Part shown: piece by piece, positions 26,306 to 35,021 of the stretch | How the letters are laid out: each line of letters opens with the position of its first letter | How positions within the stretch are numbered: position 1 is the first letter of the stretch | Source of the DNA: Caulobacter radicis | Lineage (GTDB): Bacteria; Pseudomonadota; Alphaproteobacteria; Caulobacterales; Caulobacteraceae | Length of the DNA stretch: 64,000 nt | NCBI RefSeq assembly: GCF_003094615.1 | Contig: NZ_QDKO01000016.1 | Location: forward strand, 28,136 to 92,135 | Direction: 5' to 3' | Position numbers and translations under genes: made by a program | The notes under the pieces: generated by a model | The model's database searches: none | What the model saw: only the letters and a program-made list of their open reading frames with translations | Told to the model about the DNA's origin: nothing

Positions 26306-27010
26306 TCAAGCCCTCTCCAGCGCCCCCTTCCCCAACCTCGCCGCCGCCGCCACGGCCGCGGCTCGGCGCTCGTCCATGCCGTTGTCATAGATGCGGCGCA
26401 CCCGGGCCAGGATCTCGGGCGGGGCCAGCTCGGGCCGCCCCGACTGGAACGGCGGGTCGGGCGCGTACTCCACGGCCAGCTGGATGGCCTGGGCGACGGC
26501 TGGCCCGGCGATCTCGGCGACCAGGGTCAGGGCGAAGTCGACGCCGGCCGTGACCCCGCCGCCGGTGACGAAGCGGCCGTCGCGGACCACGCGGGCCTCG
26601 TCGGGGATCGCGCCGAACAGCGCCAACTGCTCGCGCCAGGCCCAGTGGCAGGCCGCGCGCTTGCCCTCCAGCAGTCCGGCCGCCGCCAGCACCAGCGAAC
26701 CGGTGCAGACGCTGGTGACGTAGCGCGCGCTCCAGGCCAGCCGCTTGATCTCGGCGAGGAAGGCCGGATCGCCCATGGCCTGCGTCGTGCCGAAGCCGCC
26801 GGGAATGCAGAGGATGTCGCACGCCTCGATCTGGTCGAGCCGCGCCAGATGGGCGAAGATCAGGCCATCGGCCTCGATCTCGCCGCCGGCCAGGCTGGCG
26901 ACGGTGATCTGAGCCCCCGGCAGGCGCGCCAGGATTTGGTGCGGACCGGTGAAATCGAGATGGGTCACGCCCGGAAACAGGGCGAAGACGATGCGGATCG
27001 GGTCGGCCAT
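26306..27010 (-). CDS. DJ-1/PfpI family protein, isonitrile-hydratase-like
   Basis: This 234-residue protein has the class I glutamine-amidotransferase-like fold. The nucleophile elbow SVCTGSLVLAAAGLL contains the reactive cysteine. DFTGPHQILARLP is the conserved early motif, and TGGGVTAGVDFAL the late one. The set resembles Pseudomonas isonitrile hydratase InhA and the ligand-like half of GlxA regulators. It starts at ATG 27010 as MADPIRI. It is divergent from a GlxA-type regulator with the same fold, so the pair may share a ligand. The enzymatic role is inferred only. Confidence 0.85.
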   Translation of the reverse strand: MADPIRIVFALFPGVTHLDFTGPHQILARLPGAQITVASLAGGEIEADGLIFAHLARLDQIEACDILCIPGGFGTTQAMGDPAFLAEIKRLAWSARYVTSVCTGSLVLAAAGLLEGKRAACHWAWREQLALFGAIPDEARVVRDGRFVTGGGVTAGVDFALTLVAEIAGPAVAQAIQLAVEYAPDPPFQSGRPELAPPEILARVRRIYDNGMDERRAAAVAAAARLGKGALERA

Positions 27011-27073
27011 GGTCGGGCTCCTCGTTTGACGACCGATGCTCTCCCAGATAGCGTGCGGCGGAAATGACGGAGA

Positions 27074-27102
27074 TCCCTCGATTTCCGCCACCATTCGAGG
27101 GA
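27074..27102. promoter_or_regulatory. Inverted repeat between PfpI and glxA-like genes
   Basis: TCCCTCGA (27074-27081) and TCGAGGGA (27095-27102) form a perfect 8-bp inverted repeat, 13 nt apart. The right arm contains the GAGGGA Shine-Dalgarno for the regulator gene at 27108. It could be an operator, or in RNA a stem that hides the ribosome site. Confidence 0.5.
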
Positions 27103-27107
27103 ATGCC

Positions 27108-28049
27108 ATGCCTCGCGCGATCGGCATGCTGGTCTATCCCGGCTTCCAGCTTCTGGACGCCGCCGGACCGATCTCGGCCTTCGAGATCGCCGCCCGGTTC
27201 GATCCGGGCGCCTACGGCCTGACGGTGGTGTCGCGCGACGGCGGCTGGACGGCCAGCAGCTCTGGCGCGGCCTTCGACACGGTCGCCTTCGACAAGGCCC
27301 CGACCTTCGACACCTTGCTGGTCTCCGGCGGCGACGGCGTCCGTGCGCCCTCCACCTGCGAAGCGACCCTCGACTATGTGCGCGGGAGCGCCCGCGCGGC
27401 GCGGCGGACGGCCAGCGTCTGCTCGGGAACCTACGTGCTGGCGGCGGCGGGCCTGCTGGAAGGCAAGCGCGCGACCACCCACTGGAGTCGCACCAAGGAC
27501 TTCCAGAAGCGCTTCCCGAACGTGCGGCTGGAGGCCGACCGGATCTGGGTGCAGGACGGCCCGATCTGGAGCTCGGCCGGCATCACCGCCGGCATCGACC
27601 TGGCCCTGGCGATGATCGGCGCGGACCTGGGCGAGGCGATCGCCAAGCGCACGGCCCAGCAGTTGGTGGTCTATCACCGCCGGCCAGGCGGCCAGTCGCA
27701 GTTCTCGGCCCTGCTGGAGCTGAAAGGCGGGCGCTTCGACGCCCTGCTGGCCTGGGCGCGCGAGAACCTGGCCCTCTCCCTTTCCGTGGAGGACCTGGCC
27801 GAGCGGGCGGCCATGAGCCCGCGCAACTTCGCCCGGCTGTTCGCCGCCGAGACCGGCTCGACCCCGGCCAAGGCCATCGAGCGCCTGCGGGTCGAGGCCG
27901 CCCGCACCCTGCTCGACAGCGCCCCGCTGCAGGTGGAGGACATCGCCCTGGAGGCCGGCTTCGGCGATTCCGAGCGCATGCGCCGGGCCTTCATCCGCGT
28001 CTACGGCCAGCCGCCCCAGGCGCTGCGCCGGGCGGCGAAGGCGGGCTAA
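27108..28049 (+). CDS. GlxA-family transcriptional regulator (PfpI domain + AraC HTH)
   Basis: This is a 313-residue two-domain regulator. Residues 1-185 are a DJ-1/PfpI-like ligand domain (SVCSGTYVLAAAGLLEGKRA). Residues 210-310 are an AraC helix-turn-helix pair (LSVEDLAERAAMSPRNFARLF, then VEDIALEAGFGDSERMRRAF). It is divergent from the single-domain PfpI protein at 26306-27010 and probably controls it. The inducer is unknown. The stop overlaps the DUF1003 gene end by 4 bp. The ATG at 27108 is chosen for its GAGGGA SD. Confidence 0.9.
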   Translation: MPRAIGMLVYPGFQLLDAAGPISAFEIAARFDPGAYGLTVVSRDGGWTASSSGAAFDTVAFDKAPTFDTLLVSGGDGVRAPSTCEATLDYVRGSARAARRTASVCSGTYVLAAAGLLEGKRATTHWSRTKDFQKRFPNVRLEADRIWVQDGPIWSSAGITAGIDLALAMIGADLGEAIAKRTAQQLVVYHRRPGGQSQFSALLELKGGRFDALLAWARENLALSLSVEDLAERAAMSPRNFARLFAAETGSTPAKAIERLRVEAARTLLDSAPLQVEDIALEAGFGDSERMRRAFIRVYGQPPQALRRAAKAG

Positions 28050-28600
28050 GCGCCCCGCAGGGCCTTCACCTCGGCGCGCAACTCGTCGAGGCAGACGGTG
28101 TTGGCGCGGGCAAGCTCGGACAGTTCGGCCATCCGCAGGGCGTCAAGCTTGTCGTGCAGGCGCATGATCTCAAGCTCGGCGCGCAGGTTGACGACGTAGT
28201 CGTGCTCGGCCGCCTCGCGGTCCTTCGTGGCCTGGCGGTTCTGGCTCATCATTATGATCGGAGCCTGGATCGCCGCCAGGGTCGAGAGCACCAGGTTCAG
28301 GAAGATGAAGGGATAGGGGTCGAAGGCCTTGTGGAACGGCATCAGGGCGAGGTTCAGGATCACCCAGGCCGCCAGCACCGCCGAGAAGCCGCCGATGAAG
28401 CCCCAGGAGCCGCCGATCGCCGCCACACGGTCGGCCAGCCGCTCCCAGAAGCTGCCTTCCTTCTCGGCCAGGCCCGGCGCGAGCCCCGTCGGCGCCTCGG
28501 CGGCGATCAGGTCGATGACGCTGCGCTTGACGGCGGAAAGCTCGGCATAGGCCTCGCCCAGCAGGGTGCGCGAAAGGTGGTCGAGTTTGTCCGCGCTCAT
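28046..28600 (-). CDS. DUF1003 membrane protein
   Basis: This 184-residue protein contains the DUF1003 core: two membrane helices (WGFIGGFSAVLAAWVILNL and PFIFLNLVLSTLAAIQAP) joined by a short loop with FDPYP, then IMMSQNRQATKDREAAEHDY. The C-terminal 60 residues form a charged helix that is probably a coiled coil (LRAELEIMRLHDKLDALRM). DUF1003 proteins are inner-membrane proteins without a fixed function. Its 3' end overlaps the convergent GlxA-type gene by 4 bp. Confidence 0.88.
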   Translation of the reverse strand: MSADKLDHLSRTLLGEAYAELSAVKRSVIDLIAAEAPTGLAPGLAEKEGSFWERLADRVAAIGGSWGFIGGFSAVLAAWVILNLALMPFHKAFDPYPFIFLNLVLSTLAAIQAPIIMMSQNRQATKDREAAEHDYVVNLRAELEIMRLHDKLDALRMAELSELARANTVCLDELRAEVKALRGA

Positions 28601-28741
28601 GGGTCCGTCCGGCTTGGTGCCTCTCCATCATTCCGTGCGTCGGGCTTCACCGCAACGCGGTTGACAGGGTCGCGTCAGGGGCGCGAGGGTCGCTACGTCG
28701 GCTCGTCGACCAACGACAAGTCATCATCCCGGGAGCACCAG

Positions 28742-28921
28742 ATGGCCCACAAGTTCCTGATCAAGAAGAACAAGGCTGGCGAGTTCGTCGCCTACTTCAC
28801 CTACAACGGCGAGAGCATCTTCTGGACCGAAGGCTACGCCTCGAAGGCGTCGGCCAAGAACGCCATCGACTCGATCAAGAAGAACGGCCCGGACGCCGAG
28901 GTCGACGACCAGACCGACTGA
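28742..28921 (+). CDS. DUF1508 (YegP-like) small protein
   Basis: This 59-residue protein carries one DUF1508 unit: MAHKFLIKKNKAGEF, then VAYFTYNGESIFWTEGYASK, and the end AIDSIKKNGPDAEV. E. coli YegP has two such units, so this is the short single-unit form, which may dimerise. Function in the family is not established. An SD GGGAG precedes the ATG. It stands alone, with flanking gaps of about 140 bp (upstream) and 78 bp (downstream) that show no other gene. Confidence 0.85.
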   Translation: MAHKFLIKKNKAGEFVAYFTYNGESIFWTEGYASKASAKNAIDSIKKNGPDAEVDDQTD

Positions 28922-28999
28922 CGCACGCGTGAACTTGACCCCTCCCCGTCGGTCGCTGTCTGATCGGCGATAATCAACGATAACGACGGGGAGGCGGAC

Positions 29000-29797
29000 A
29001 TGTCGGCTCGCAAGGCCATCTTCATCACCGGCGCGGCCAGCGGCATCGGCCTGGCCAGCGCCAAGCGCTTCGCGGCGGAAGGCTGGTTCGTCGGCCTTTC
29101 GGACATCGACGAGGCCGGGCTTTCCAGCGCCCTGGCCGACATCGGCCCCGCCAACGGCTCCATCCATCCCCTGGACGTGCGCGATCGCGAGGCCTGGACG
29201 CCCGCCCTTTCCGCCTTCACCCAGGCCGCCGGCGGCCGGCTGGACGTGCTGTTCAACAACGCCGGGGTCGCGCGCTTCGGCCCCTTCTCGGAAAGCGACC
29301 CGCAGGGCGACGACCTGATGCTGGCGGTCAATGTGCACGGCGTGCTGAACGGCGCGCGGGCCGCCCTACCCTTCCTGAAGGCCACGCCCGGCTCGCGGCT
29401 GGTGAACATGGCCTCGTGCGCCGGGATCTACGGCTCGCCGGGCCTGGCGGTCTATTCGGCGACCAAGTTCGCGGTGCGGGGCCTGTCCGAAGCGCTGGAC
29501 GCCGAGTTCGCGGCCTTCGGCGTCAGCGTGGCCTGCGTCATGCCCTGGTTCGTCGAGACGCCGATCCTGCGCAACTCGCAGCCGGGCAAGAACGCCGACA
29601 TGGGCGAGGAACTGCGCAAGAGCGGACTGCCCGTCTACGGCGTCGACGAGGCCGCCGAAACGGTGTGGCGCGCGGCCCACGGCCGCGAGCTCTATTATCT
29701 GGTGGGCAAGCGGGCCAGGCAGATGCGCTTCATGGCCCGCCTGGCCCCCGGGTTCCTCAGGAACCAGCTCCGGTCGCGATCACTGAAGACGGCTTGA
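29000..29797 (+). CDS. Short-chain dehydrogenase/reductase
   Basis: This 265-residue classical SDR has the cofactor motif TGAASGIGLAS, LFNNAGVARF, and the catalytic Ser and YSATKFAVRG (YxxxK). The C-terminal 40 residues are basic and hydrophobic (GKRARQMRFMARLAPGFLRNQL), which suggests membrane contact. The Asp in LSDIDEAG favours NAD over NADP. The substrate is unknown. The ATG at 29000 follows GGGGAGG. Its 3' end overlaps the convergent SleB-type gene by about 41 bp, so the two transcripts are partly antisense. Confidence 0.88.
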   Translation: MSARKAIFITGAASGIGLASAKRFAAEGWFVGLSDIDEAGLSSALADIGPANGSIHPLDVRDREAWTPALSAFTQAAGGRLDVLFNNAGVARFGPFSESDPQGDDLMLAVNVHGVLNGARAALPFLKATPGSRLVNMASCAGIYGSPGLAVYSATKFAVRGLSEALDAEFAAFGVSVACVMPWFVETPILRNSQPGKNADMGEELRKSGLPVYGVDEAAETVWRAAHGRELYYLVGKRARQMRFMARLAPGFLRNQLRSRSLKTA

Positions 29798-30854
29798 CCG
29801 CATCGCCCTTGTCGGCGGCCTTGGCCGGATGCATGGCCGGGGCCGAGGCCGGCTCGGGACCGACCTTCTCGGGACCGCCCATGCCGCCTTCCTTGGCGAT
29901 CGCCATGGCGCTGGCGACGTAGATCATCGGCTTGCCGTCGGCGCTGGGGGCCTGCGGCAGGGAGGTGAGGACGGGCGCGTTGGGCAGGTCGTCGACCGTC
30001 GAGGGACGCGGCTTGTCGGTGAAGGCGCCCGGTGCGCCGGCGCGACCGCCGAAGCGGTAGAACACGTGCATGCCGACCTGGGCGACGCGCATCAGGCGTG
30101 GACCCCAGTTCGGCGCGACGCCGGTGGTGTGGAAATGGGTGGCCGAGCCGACCTCGGACATCACCGTGCCGGCCAGGGCGCGCGAGGCGACCTTGCGGGC
30201 CCGGGTCCAGGCGGCGCGTTCGCGACCGGCGCGCATCGAGCCGTCGCAGGCGAAGCTGAACTGGCAGCCGGTGCGGGCCGAGGCGCCCTGGAACACCACG
30301 CCGCAGATCGACTTGGGGAACGAAGGGTGGCGTACGCGGTTTAATACGACTTGAGCCACCGCGGCCTGGCCGCTGGAGGTCTCGCCCCGGGCTTCGTAGT
30401 AGACGGCCTGGGCCAGGCACTCGAGTTCGCGCGAGCTTTCGAGGGCGTTGGCGAGGTGGAACGGCGCGGCGGCCGGATTGAACGAACCGCCGAGGCTGGC
30501 GCGCAGCAGGAGCGGCTTGTCCGCGGCCTTGTCGTCGCCGCTCTCTAGACGGGAGGCGAGCAGCGAGGCCTGACGGTCGCGCTGGGCGTCGCCGGCGACG
30601 GTGTAGGGGTCATGGCGGCGGGCGATGGCGAGCGCCCCGGCGTCCATGCGCGACGCGGCCTGATGCAGCGCCGCTTCGGAGTAGCTCCCCGCGGCGCTGT
30701 CGGCCAGGCGCGTAACCCGAGCGTGCTGAGCGGCGGTCTGGGCCATGCCCCCCGCCAGATAGACGCCGCCAAGCGCCAGGCCCGTGACGGACCCGACCAA
30801 TACGGCGCCGATCAGCCCGCGCGCGTCAGCGCACGTCTGCGACTTGATATTCAA
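29757..30854 (-). CDS. Cell wall hydrolase, SleB/Hydrolase_2 family
   Basis: This is a protein of about 365 residues. An N-terminal membrane anchor (GLIGAVLVGSVTGLALGGVY) is followed by a low-complexity linker and then a SleB-type domain. LECLAQAVYYEARGE includes the catalytic Glu, VAQVVLNRVRHPSFPKSICGVVF is the hallmark (in two overlapping pieces), and ATHFHTTGVAPNW closes it. Such enzymes cut peptidoglycan glycan strands. The C-terminal Ala/Pro/Lys-rich tail is probably disordered. The start is uncertain: TTG 30854 is preferred because it gives a short tail before the anchor, while a GTG at 30914 is also in frame. Confidence 0.85.
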   Translation of the reverse strand: MNIKSQTCADARGLIGAVLVGSVTGLALGGVYLAGGMAQTAAQHARVTRLADSAAGSYSEAALHQAASRMDAGALAIARRHDPYTVAGDAQRDRQASLLASRLESGDDKAADKPLLLRASLGGSFNPAAAPFHLANALESSRELECLAQAVYYEARGETSSGQAAVAQVVLNRVRHPSFPKSICGVVFQGASARTGCQFSFACDGSMRAGRERAAWTRARKVASRALAGTVMSEVGSATHFHTTGVAPNWGPRLMRVAQVGMHVFYRFGGRAGAPGAFTDKPRPSTVDDLPNAPVLTSLPQAPSADGKPMIYVASAMAIAKEGGMGGPEKVGPEPASAPAMHPAKAADKGDAVKPSSVIATGAGS

Positions 30855-31236
30855 AACTTGCGTCCTGCGCGACGAGGGCGCACCGGCCCCCCGACAAAAA
30901 CGCTCCCAAGACACCCGGAAAAAGCACTATCGGGCCGGTCTGGCAGCGGAGGTTCGACCATTCGCAATAAGGTCGAGATCCTGCTTATGCCTCGCCTTAT
31001 GACCGAACTATGACCGAGTCGCAAGCGCCTGCTGCACCGCAGCATGGATTCTGCCCGCCTTTTCGGCGACCGATACCGTTAACACTTTGATTCACAGGAA
31101 AAACCTGGACGGGCGCCAAAACGCCGCAGCAGCGCGGTTTTTGGCAGCCCGCGCGGCCTGTTCGGAACCTCGATCAAGCTTCGCCGTTAACCGCTGCAGT
31201 TTCATCGGCCTCGCGCCGACGCCTTGGAGACCCGCC
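30855..31236. other. Intergenic region of about 380 bp with promoter-like signals
   Basis: No gene is supported here. The region is less GC-rich than its surroundings. It contains TTAAC at 31079-31083 and a GANTC site (GATTC) at 31089-31093, plus TTAACC near 31185. These resemble a CtrA half-site and a CcrM site but do not form a full TTAA-N7-TTAA box. It probably holds the divergent promoters of the SleB-type and glycine-zipper genes. Confidence 0.4.
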
Positions 31237-31455
31237 ATGCCCCGCCTCTCGCCGTCCGTCCCGCGCCTGGCCCCCGTCCTCGCCCTGGCCGCCCTGACCA
31301 CGGCCTGCGGCCATAACATGGAACAGCGGGCGGCCACCGGGGCCATCGCCGGCGCGGTCGTGGCCGGACCGTTCGGCGCCGTGGTCGGCGCGGGCGCGGG
31401 TGCGGTGGTGGACAAGACCTCCAAGCCGTCGCCGCGCTCGAAGAAGCGGCGGTAG
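31237..31455 (+). CDS. Small glycine-zipper envelope protein, possible lipoprotein
   Basis: This 72-residue protein has a signal-like N terminus (LAPVLALAALTTAC) followed by a glycine-zipper helix GAIAGAVVAGPFGAVVGAG and a basic tail KKRR. A Cys sits where a lipobox would end, but the -3 residue is Thr, so lipidation is unsure. Proteins with this zipper are found in outer-membrane and stress lipoproteins. The ATG at 31237 follows GGAGA at 31225. The longer upstream frame lacks an SD and looks non-coding. Confidence 0.7.
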   Translation: MPRLSPSVPRLAPVLALAALTTACGHNMEQRAATGAIAGAVVAGPFGAVVGAGAGAVVDKTSKPSPRSKKRR

Positions 31456-31514
31456 GCCCCGGGCCTCATGCGCCAAGACCCTCCCCCTGAAGGGGGAGGG
31501 TCTTTGGATCTACG

Positions 31515-31643
31515 AACCTCCCCCACAGGGGGAGGCGATCGCGTCAGCGATCGGTGGGGGGAGTTGGGAAACCAGCCGACGCCTCGCAAGCTGAAAACGC
31601 CCCCCTCCGGCCCTCCGGGCCACCTCCCCCAAAGGGGGAGGAT
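31515..31643. repeat. Dispersed inverted-repeat element, family A, copy 3
   Basis: The element begins ACCTCCCCCACAGGGGGAGG, with CGATCGCGTCAGCGATCG on the left and CCGGCCCTCCGGGCC on the right, and ends in the matching hairpin next to the SnoaL-like stop. A separate short hairpin CCTCCCCCTGAAGGGGGAGG lies just before it at about 31481-31500 and may terminate the glycine-zipper gene. Confidence 0.72.
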
Positions 31644-31645
31644 TT

Positions 31646-32026
31646 CTAGACCAGCGTCACGAACAGCTCGTTCTCGATGACCCATTGGCCGGCGAGCTTG
31701 CGCCAGGTGGCCAGGTAGGTTCCGCTCTGGGTCGCGCCCTCGCCTTTCCAGGTTCCGACCCAGCGGCCGCTTTCCGCCGCGCGGACGCCGTCGGCGTCGA
31801 CCTCGATCAGGTCGCTGGTGCGGACGTAGGAGACGAAGTCGCGGTCGGCGAACTGACCGGCGAAGGCCTCGATGATCTGGTCGCGGCCCAGCAGCAGCGA
31901 GCCGTCGCCGGCGATGACCTTGGCGTCGGTCGTGAAGAAGGGAACGAGACGTCCCGCGTCCTTCCCGGCGATCAGCCGGTTGGTGAGCTTGCGACGGGCG
32001 GCGACGGCGTCCTGCGGCGCGATCAT
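31646..32026 (-). CDS. SnoaL/DUF4440-like NTF2-fold protein
   Basis: This 126-residue protein is consistent with the NTF2-like fold: an N-terminal helix (AARRKLTNRLIAGKDAGRLV), a strand with FFTTDAKVIAGDGSLLLGRDQI, and a C-terminal sheet with GTWKGEGATQSGTYLATWRK and WVIENELFVTLV. This resembles SnoaL-like or calmodulin-kinase association-type proteins, which act as small isomerases, ligand binders or of unknown role. It is divergent from a GNAT gene across 72 bp. The start is ATG 32026. It may be longer upstream, but the extension is low quality. Confidence 0.75.
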   Translation of the reverse strand: MIAPQDAVAARRKLTNRLIAGKDAGRLVPFFTTDAKVIAGDGSLLLGRDQIIEAFAGQFADRDFVSYVRTSDLIEVDADGVRAAESGRWVGTWKGEGATQSGTYLATWRKLAGQWVIENELFVTLV

Positions 32027-32098
32027 GAACTGACGGGTCCCTTCTTTATGCAGGTCGATATAGGCTGCGCCGTCGCCCCTCAGCAAACCCGGACCCCG

Positions 32099-32647
32099 AT
32101 GCCGCTCGACGACCTCGCCGCCCGCGCCGCCGCCCTGCCCGTCCTGACGACGCCGCGCTTGACCCTGAGCCCTCCGGAGATCTCTGACTTCGACGACAGC
32201 GTGGCCATGTGGTGCGAGCCGGAGGTCTATCGCTATGTCGGCGGCCGCGCCTCGACCCGCGAGGAAAGCTGGGCGCGGCTGCTGCGGGCCCGGGGCCTGT
32301 GGGCCCTGCTCGGCTACGGCTATTGGGCGGTGCGCGAGACGGCGACGGGGCGATATGTCGGCGAGGTGGGCTTCGCCGACTTCCACCGCGACATCGAGCC
32401 GTCGTTCGAGGGCGTGCCGGAGATGGGCTGGGTGCTGGCCGGCTGGTCGCACGGCCAGGGCTTCGGGACCGAGGCGGTGAGCGCGGGCCTGGCCTGGGGC
32501 GAGCGCCGGTGGGGCCGGGATCCGGTGGTCTGCATCATCCACCCCGACAACGCCGCCTCGCTGGCGCTGGCGGCCAAGACGGGCTTCGTCGAACAGGCGC
32601 GCACCACCTACAAGGAAAGCCCGACGGTGCTGCTGCGGCGGGGGTGA
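32099..32647 (+). CDS. GNAT N-acetyltransferase, RimJ/RimL type
   Basis: This 182-residue acetyltransferase of the RimJ/RimL group starts with LTTPRLTLSPPEISDFDD, the usual TxRLxL opening. It has the acetyl-CoA site GWSHGQGFGTEAVSAGL and the closing CIIHPDNAASLALAAKTGF. It acetylates an amine of a protein N terminus or small molecule, and the target is not evident. The ATG at 32099 is preferred, while an in-frame ATG at 32048 is possible. It is followed by a family B repeat and then the convergent cckA. Confidence 0.87.
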   Translation: MPLDDLAARAAALPVLTTPRLTLSPPEISDFDDSVAMWCEPEVYRYVGGRASTREESWARLLRARGLWALLGYGYWAVRETATGRYVGEVGFADFHRDIEPSFEGVPEMGWVLAGWSHGQGFGTEAVSAGLAWGERRWGRDPVVCIIHPDNAASLALAAKTGFVEQARTTYKESPTVLLRRG

Positions 32648-32681
32648 TCAGGGCTCGCGGTTCTCAAGCGCCATCAAGGGT

Positions 32682-32822
32682 CGTCATCCCGGCCGAAGCG
32701 TAGCGCAGAGCCGGGACCCGGGGGTCGCCGCAATGCGTTGGCCACCGCCTGGACGCTCAATCAATCCGCCGAGCCCAGCCCCCTGGGTCCCGGATAAGCG
32801 CTACGCGCTTTCCGGGATGACG
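32682..32822. repeat. Dispersed repeat, family B, long copy
   Basis: This 141-bp element has the termini CGTCATCCCGG and CCGGGATGACG. Within them is a second pair, GCCGGGACCCGGGGG and CCCCCTGGGTCCCGG. It shares this architecture with 42061-42197. It lies between the convergent ends of the GNAT and cckA genes and may act as a bidirectional terminator. Confidence 0.72.
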
Positions 32823-32885
32823 GTCATGGGGATGCGGAAAGCCTGGATCCCCGCTTTCGCTGGGATTTTACGGAGAGGACAGCCT

Positions 32886-34949
32886 CTAGGCCGCCTGGAG
32901 CTGCTGCTTGACCCGTTCGGCCAGGGTCTTGATGTCGATCGGCTTGGGCAGGAAGGTCACGCCGGTCTCGCCTTCCAGCAGGTCGCTGAACTCGGCCTCG
33001 GCATAGCCGGAGATGAACATCACCGGCGCGGTTCCCAGGTAGCCGCGCGCCTTCTTGAGCAAGGTCGGGCCGTCGATGCCGGGCATGATCACGTCGCTGA
33101 TCAGGAGGTCGATCTTGCCGGCGTTCTCCTCGGCGATGATCAGGGCCTCCTCGCCGTCGCTGGCCTCGAGCACCTCGTAGCCGCGGGCGCGCAGCAGGCG
33201 GGCGGCGACGCCGCGCACCGCGTCCTCGTCCTCGACGAACAGGATGCGGCCGGCGCCCGACAGATCGCGGGCGGCGCGGGGCTTGGGCGGTTCGGCAACC
33301 GCCACGGCCGCCGCGGCGGCCTGGGCCGGGGTCGGTTCGTGCACGGGCAGGAAGATGCGGAAGGCCGCGCCCTCGCCCGGACGGCTGTGGACGTGGATCC
33401 AGCCGTCGCTCTGCTTGACGATGCCGTAGACGGTGGCAAGGCCCAGGCCCGTGCCCTCGCCCACCGGCTTGGTGGTGAAGAACGGGTCGAAGATCTTGCC
33501 CATCACCTCGGGCGGGATGCCGGGGCCGTCGTCGCTGACCTCGATGAAGGCCTGGTCGCCTTCGGCGCCGGGGAAGCCCAGGCTCCTGGCCTCGTCCTCG
33601 TTGAGGCGGGCGGTGCGGATGCGCACGACGCCGCCGCCCTTGGCGGCGCGCACGGCGTCGCGGGCGTTGACGGCCAGGTTCATGACCGCCGTCTCGAGCT
33701 GGCTCTTGTCGGCGCGCACCTGCGGCAGGTCACGGCCATAGTCGGTGATCAGCTTGACGTCTTCGCGCAGCAGGCGGCGCAGCAGGACCTCAAACTCCGA
33801 GATCAGCTCGCCCAGTTCAAGCACCTCGCGCTGGACGGTCTGCTTGCGCGAGAAGGCCAGCAGCTTGCGCACCAGGTCGGCGGCGCGCACGCCGGTCTGG
33901 CGGATCTCGTTGAGGCCTTCGTAGGACGGGTCGCCGACCGGATGGCGGTGCAGCAGTTCGTCCAGGCGCAGCTGGATGGCGGTGAGCAGGTTGTTGAAGT
34001 CGTGGGCCACGCCGCCGGCCAGCTGGCCGATGGCCTGCATCTTCTGGGCCTGGGCCAGCTGCAGCTCCATCTGCTTCTGCTCGGACACGTCGATCAGATA
34101 GGCCACCAGTCGCCCGTCGGCGCGGTAGAGATAGAGGTGGGCGATGCGCGAAGGATCGCGGGCCAGGCGCACCTCGAACGGGCCGGCCTTGCCTTCGGCC
34201 AGGCGCGTCTCGGCCTCGGCGCGCGAGGGCGGATCGATCAGCTCGCCCAGCGCCATGCCGGCGCGCACGGCGCCCGTCATGGCCGAGAGGGCCGGATTGG
34301 CCTCGAGGACCGGCGAGTTGAAGGGGTCCAGCCCCTCCAGCAGGGCGGCGCCGAACGGCGAGGCGCCGGAGAAGGCGTCCAGCGCGCGCGGCGGCGGGGC
34401 GGCCTGGGCGACGACCGGCGCGGTCGGCGGCAGCGGGGCGGCGATCGGCTCGGCGACGGCCGGCAGGCGGACCAGCAGGCGGCCGCCGGCCACGCGGGCG
34501 GCCAGGGCGGGACGGTCCTGGCCGGCGACCGCGATCAGGCCTTCCGCGGCCTCGCCCTTTCGGGCGCGGACCAGGGCCGAGAATAGCGAGGCGTCCTTGG
34601 GCAGGCGGCGGGCCTCGCCCAGGGTGTCGCGCCAGGCCTGGTTGGCGGCCAGGATGCGGCCGTCGGCGGCGGTCAGGGCCGCCGGTTCGCCCAGCGCGTC
34701 GATGAAGCTGTCGACGACGTCGACGCCGTTGTCATGCGCGGCCGAGGCGCGGATGGCCACCAGGCCCAGGATGGCCACGCCCGCGACTCCGGCCAGCAGC
34801 AGCAGGCCCGCCAGGGTGGCCGGACCGGCGCGCAGGGCCGGAGCCGTGGCGAAGCCGGCGGCGAGGACGAAGAAAACGGCCGCGCCCCAGATCAGGGGGT
34901 CGGCGCGGCGGCGGGTCGCCGTCATGTCTTTTCCGGGCGTCTCGGCCAT
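32886..34949 (-). CDS. cckA: Cell cycle hybrid histidine kinase CckA
   Basis: This 687-residue hybrid kinase has two N-terminal membrane helices (about residues 19-39 and 42-66), a PAS region, and HisKA with [15 protein letters not shown] (phospho-His316). The HATPase has [10 protein letters not shown] and [14 protein letters not shown]-terminal receiver has [16 protein letters not shown] and the phospho-Asp619 in [13 protein letters not shown]. Length and site positions match Caulobacter CckA (691 aa, His322 and Asp623 from memory). CckA passes phosphate through ChpT to CtrA and CpdR and reverses the flow under DivL and c-di-GMP control. It is adjacent to flhB with 172 bp between, as I recall for C. 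crescentus. Confidence 0.97.
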   Translation of the reverse strand: MAETPGKDMTATRRRADPLIWGAAVFFVLAAGFATAPALRAGPATLAGLLLLAGVAGVAILGLVAIRASAAHDNGVDVVDSFIDALGEPAALTAADGRILAANQAWRDTLGEARRLPKDASLFSALVRARKGEAAEGLIAVAGQDRPALAARVAGGRLLVRLPAVAEPIAAPLPPTAPVVAQAAPPPRALDAFSGASPFGAALLEGLDPFNSPVLEANPALSAMTGAVRAGMALGELIDPPSRAEAETRLAEGKAGPFEVRLARDPSRIAHLYLYRADGRLVAYLIDVSEQKQMELQLAQAQKMQAIGQLAGGVAHDFNNLLTAIQLRLDELLHRHPVGDPSYEGLNEIRQTGVRAADLVRKLLAFSRKQTVQREVLELGELISEFEVLLRRLLREDVKLITDYGRDLPQVRADKSQLETAVMNLAVNARDAVRAAKGGGVVRIRTARLNEDEARSLGFPGAEGDQAFIEVSDDGPGIPPEVMGKIFDPFFTTKPVGEGTGLGLATVYGIVKQSDGWIHVHSRPGEGAAFRIFLPVHEPTPAQAAAAAVAVAEPPKPRAARDLSGAGRILFVEDEDAVRGVAARLLRARGYEVLEASDGEEALIIAEENAGKIDLLISDVIMPGIDGPTLLKKARGYLGTAPVMFISGYAEAEFSDLLEGETGVTFLPKPIDIKTLAERVKQQLQAA

Positions 34950-35004
34950 GCCGACCGAAATCCTTCTGCAACCTGGTCGGGTGAAGGCCCCGACGATTCG
35001 TCCG

Positions 35005-35021
35005 GTAAGGATACTCCTTAC
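35005..35021. promoter_or_regulatory. Inverted repeat upstream of cckA
   Basis: GTAAGGATACTCCTTAC is a perfect 7-bp inverted repeat with a 3-bp centre, ending 56 bp before the cckA ATG. GANTC sites flank it at 34995-34999 and 35056-35060. It could be an operator in the cckA promoter. No known regulator is assigned. Confidence 0.45.

Noticed and set aside
32733..34586. 617-codon open frame antisense to cckA
   Set aside because: CckA domain order and catalytic residues are complete on the minus strand.
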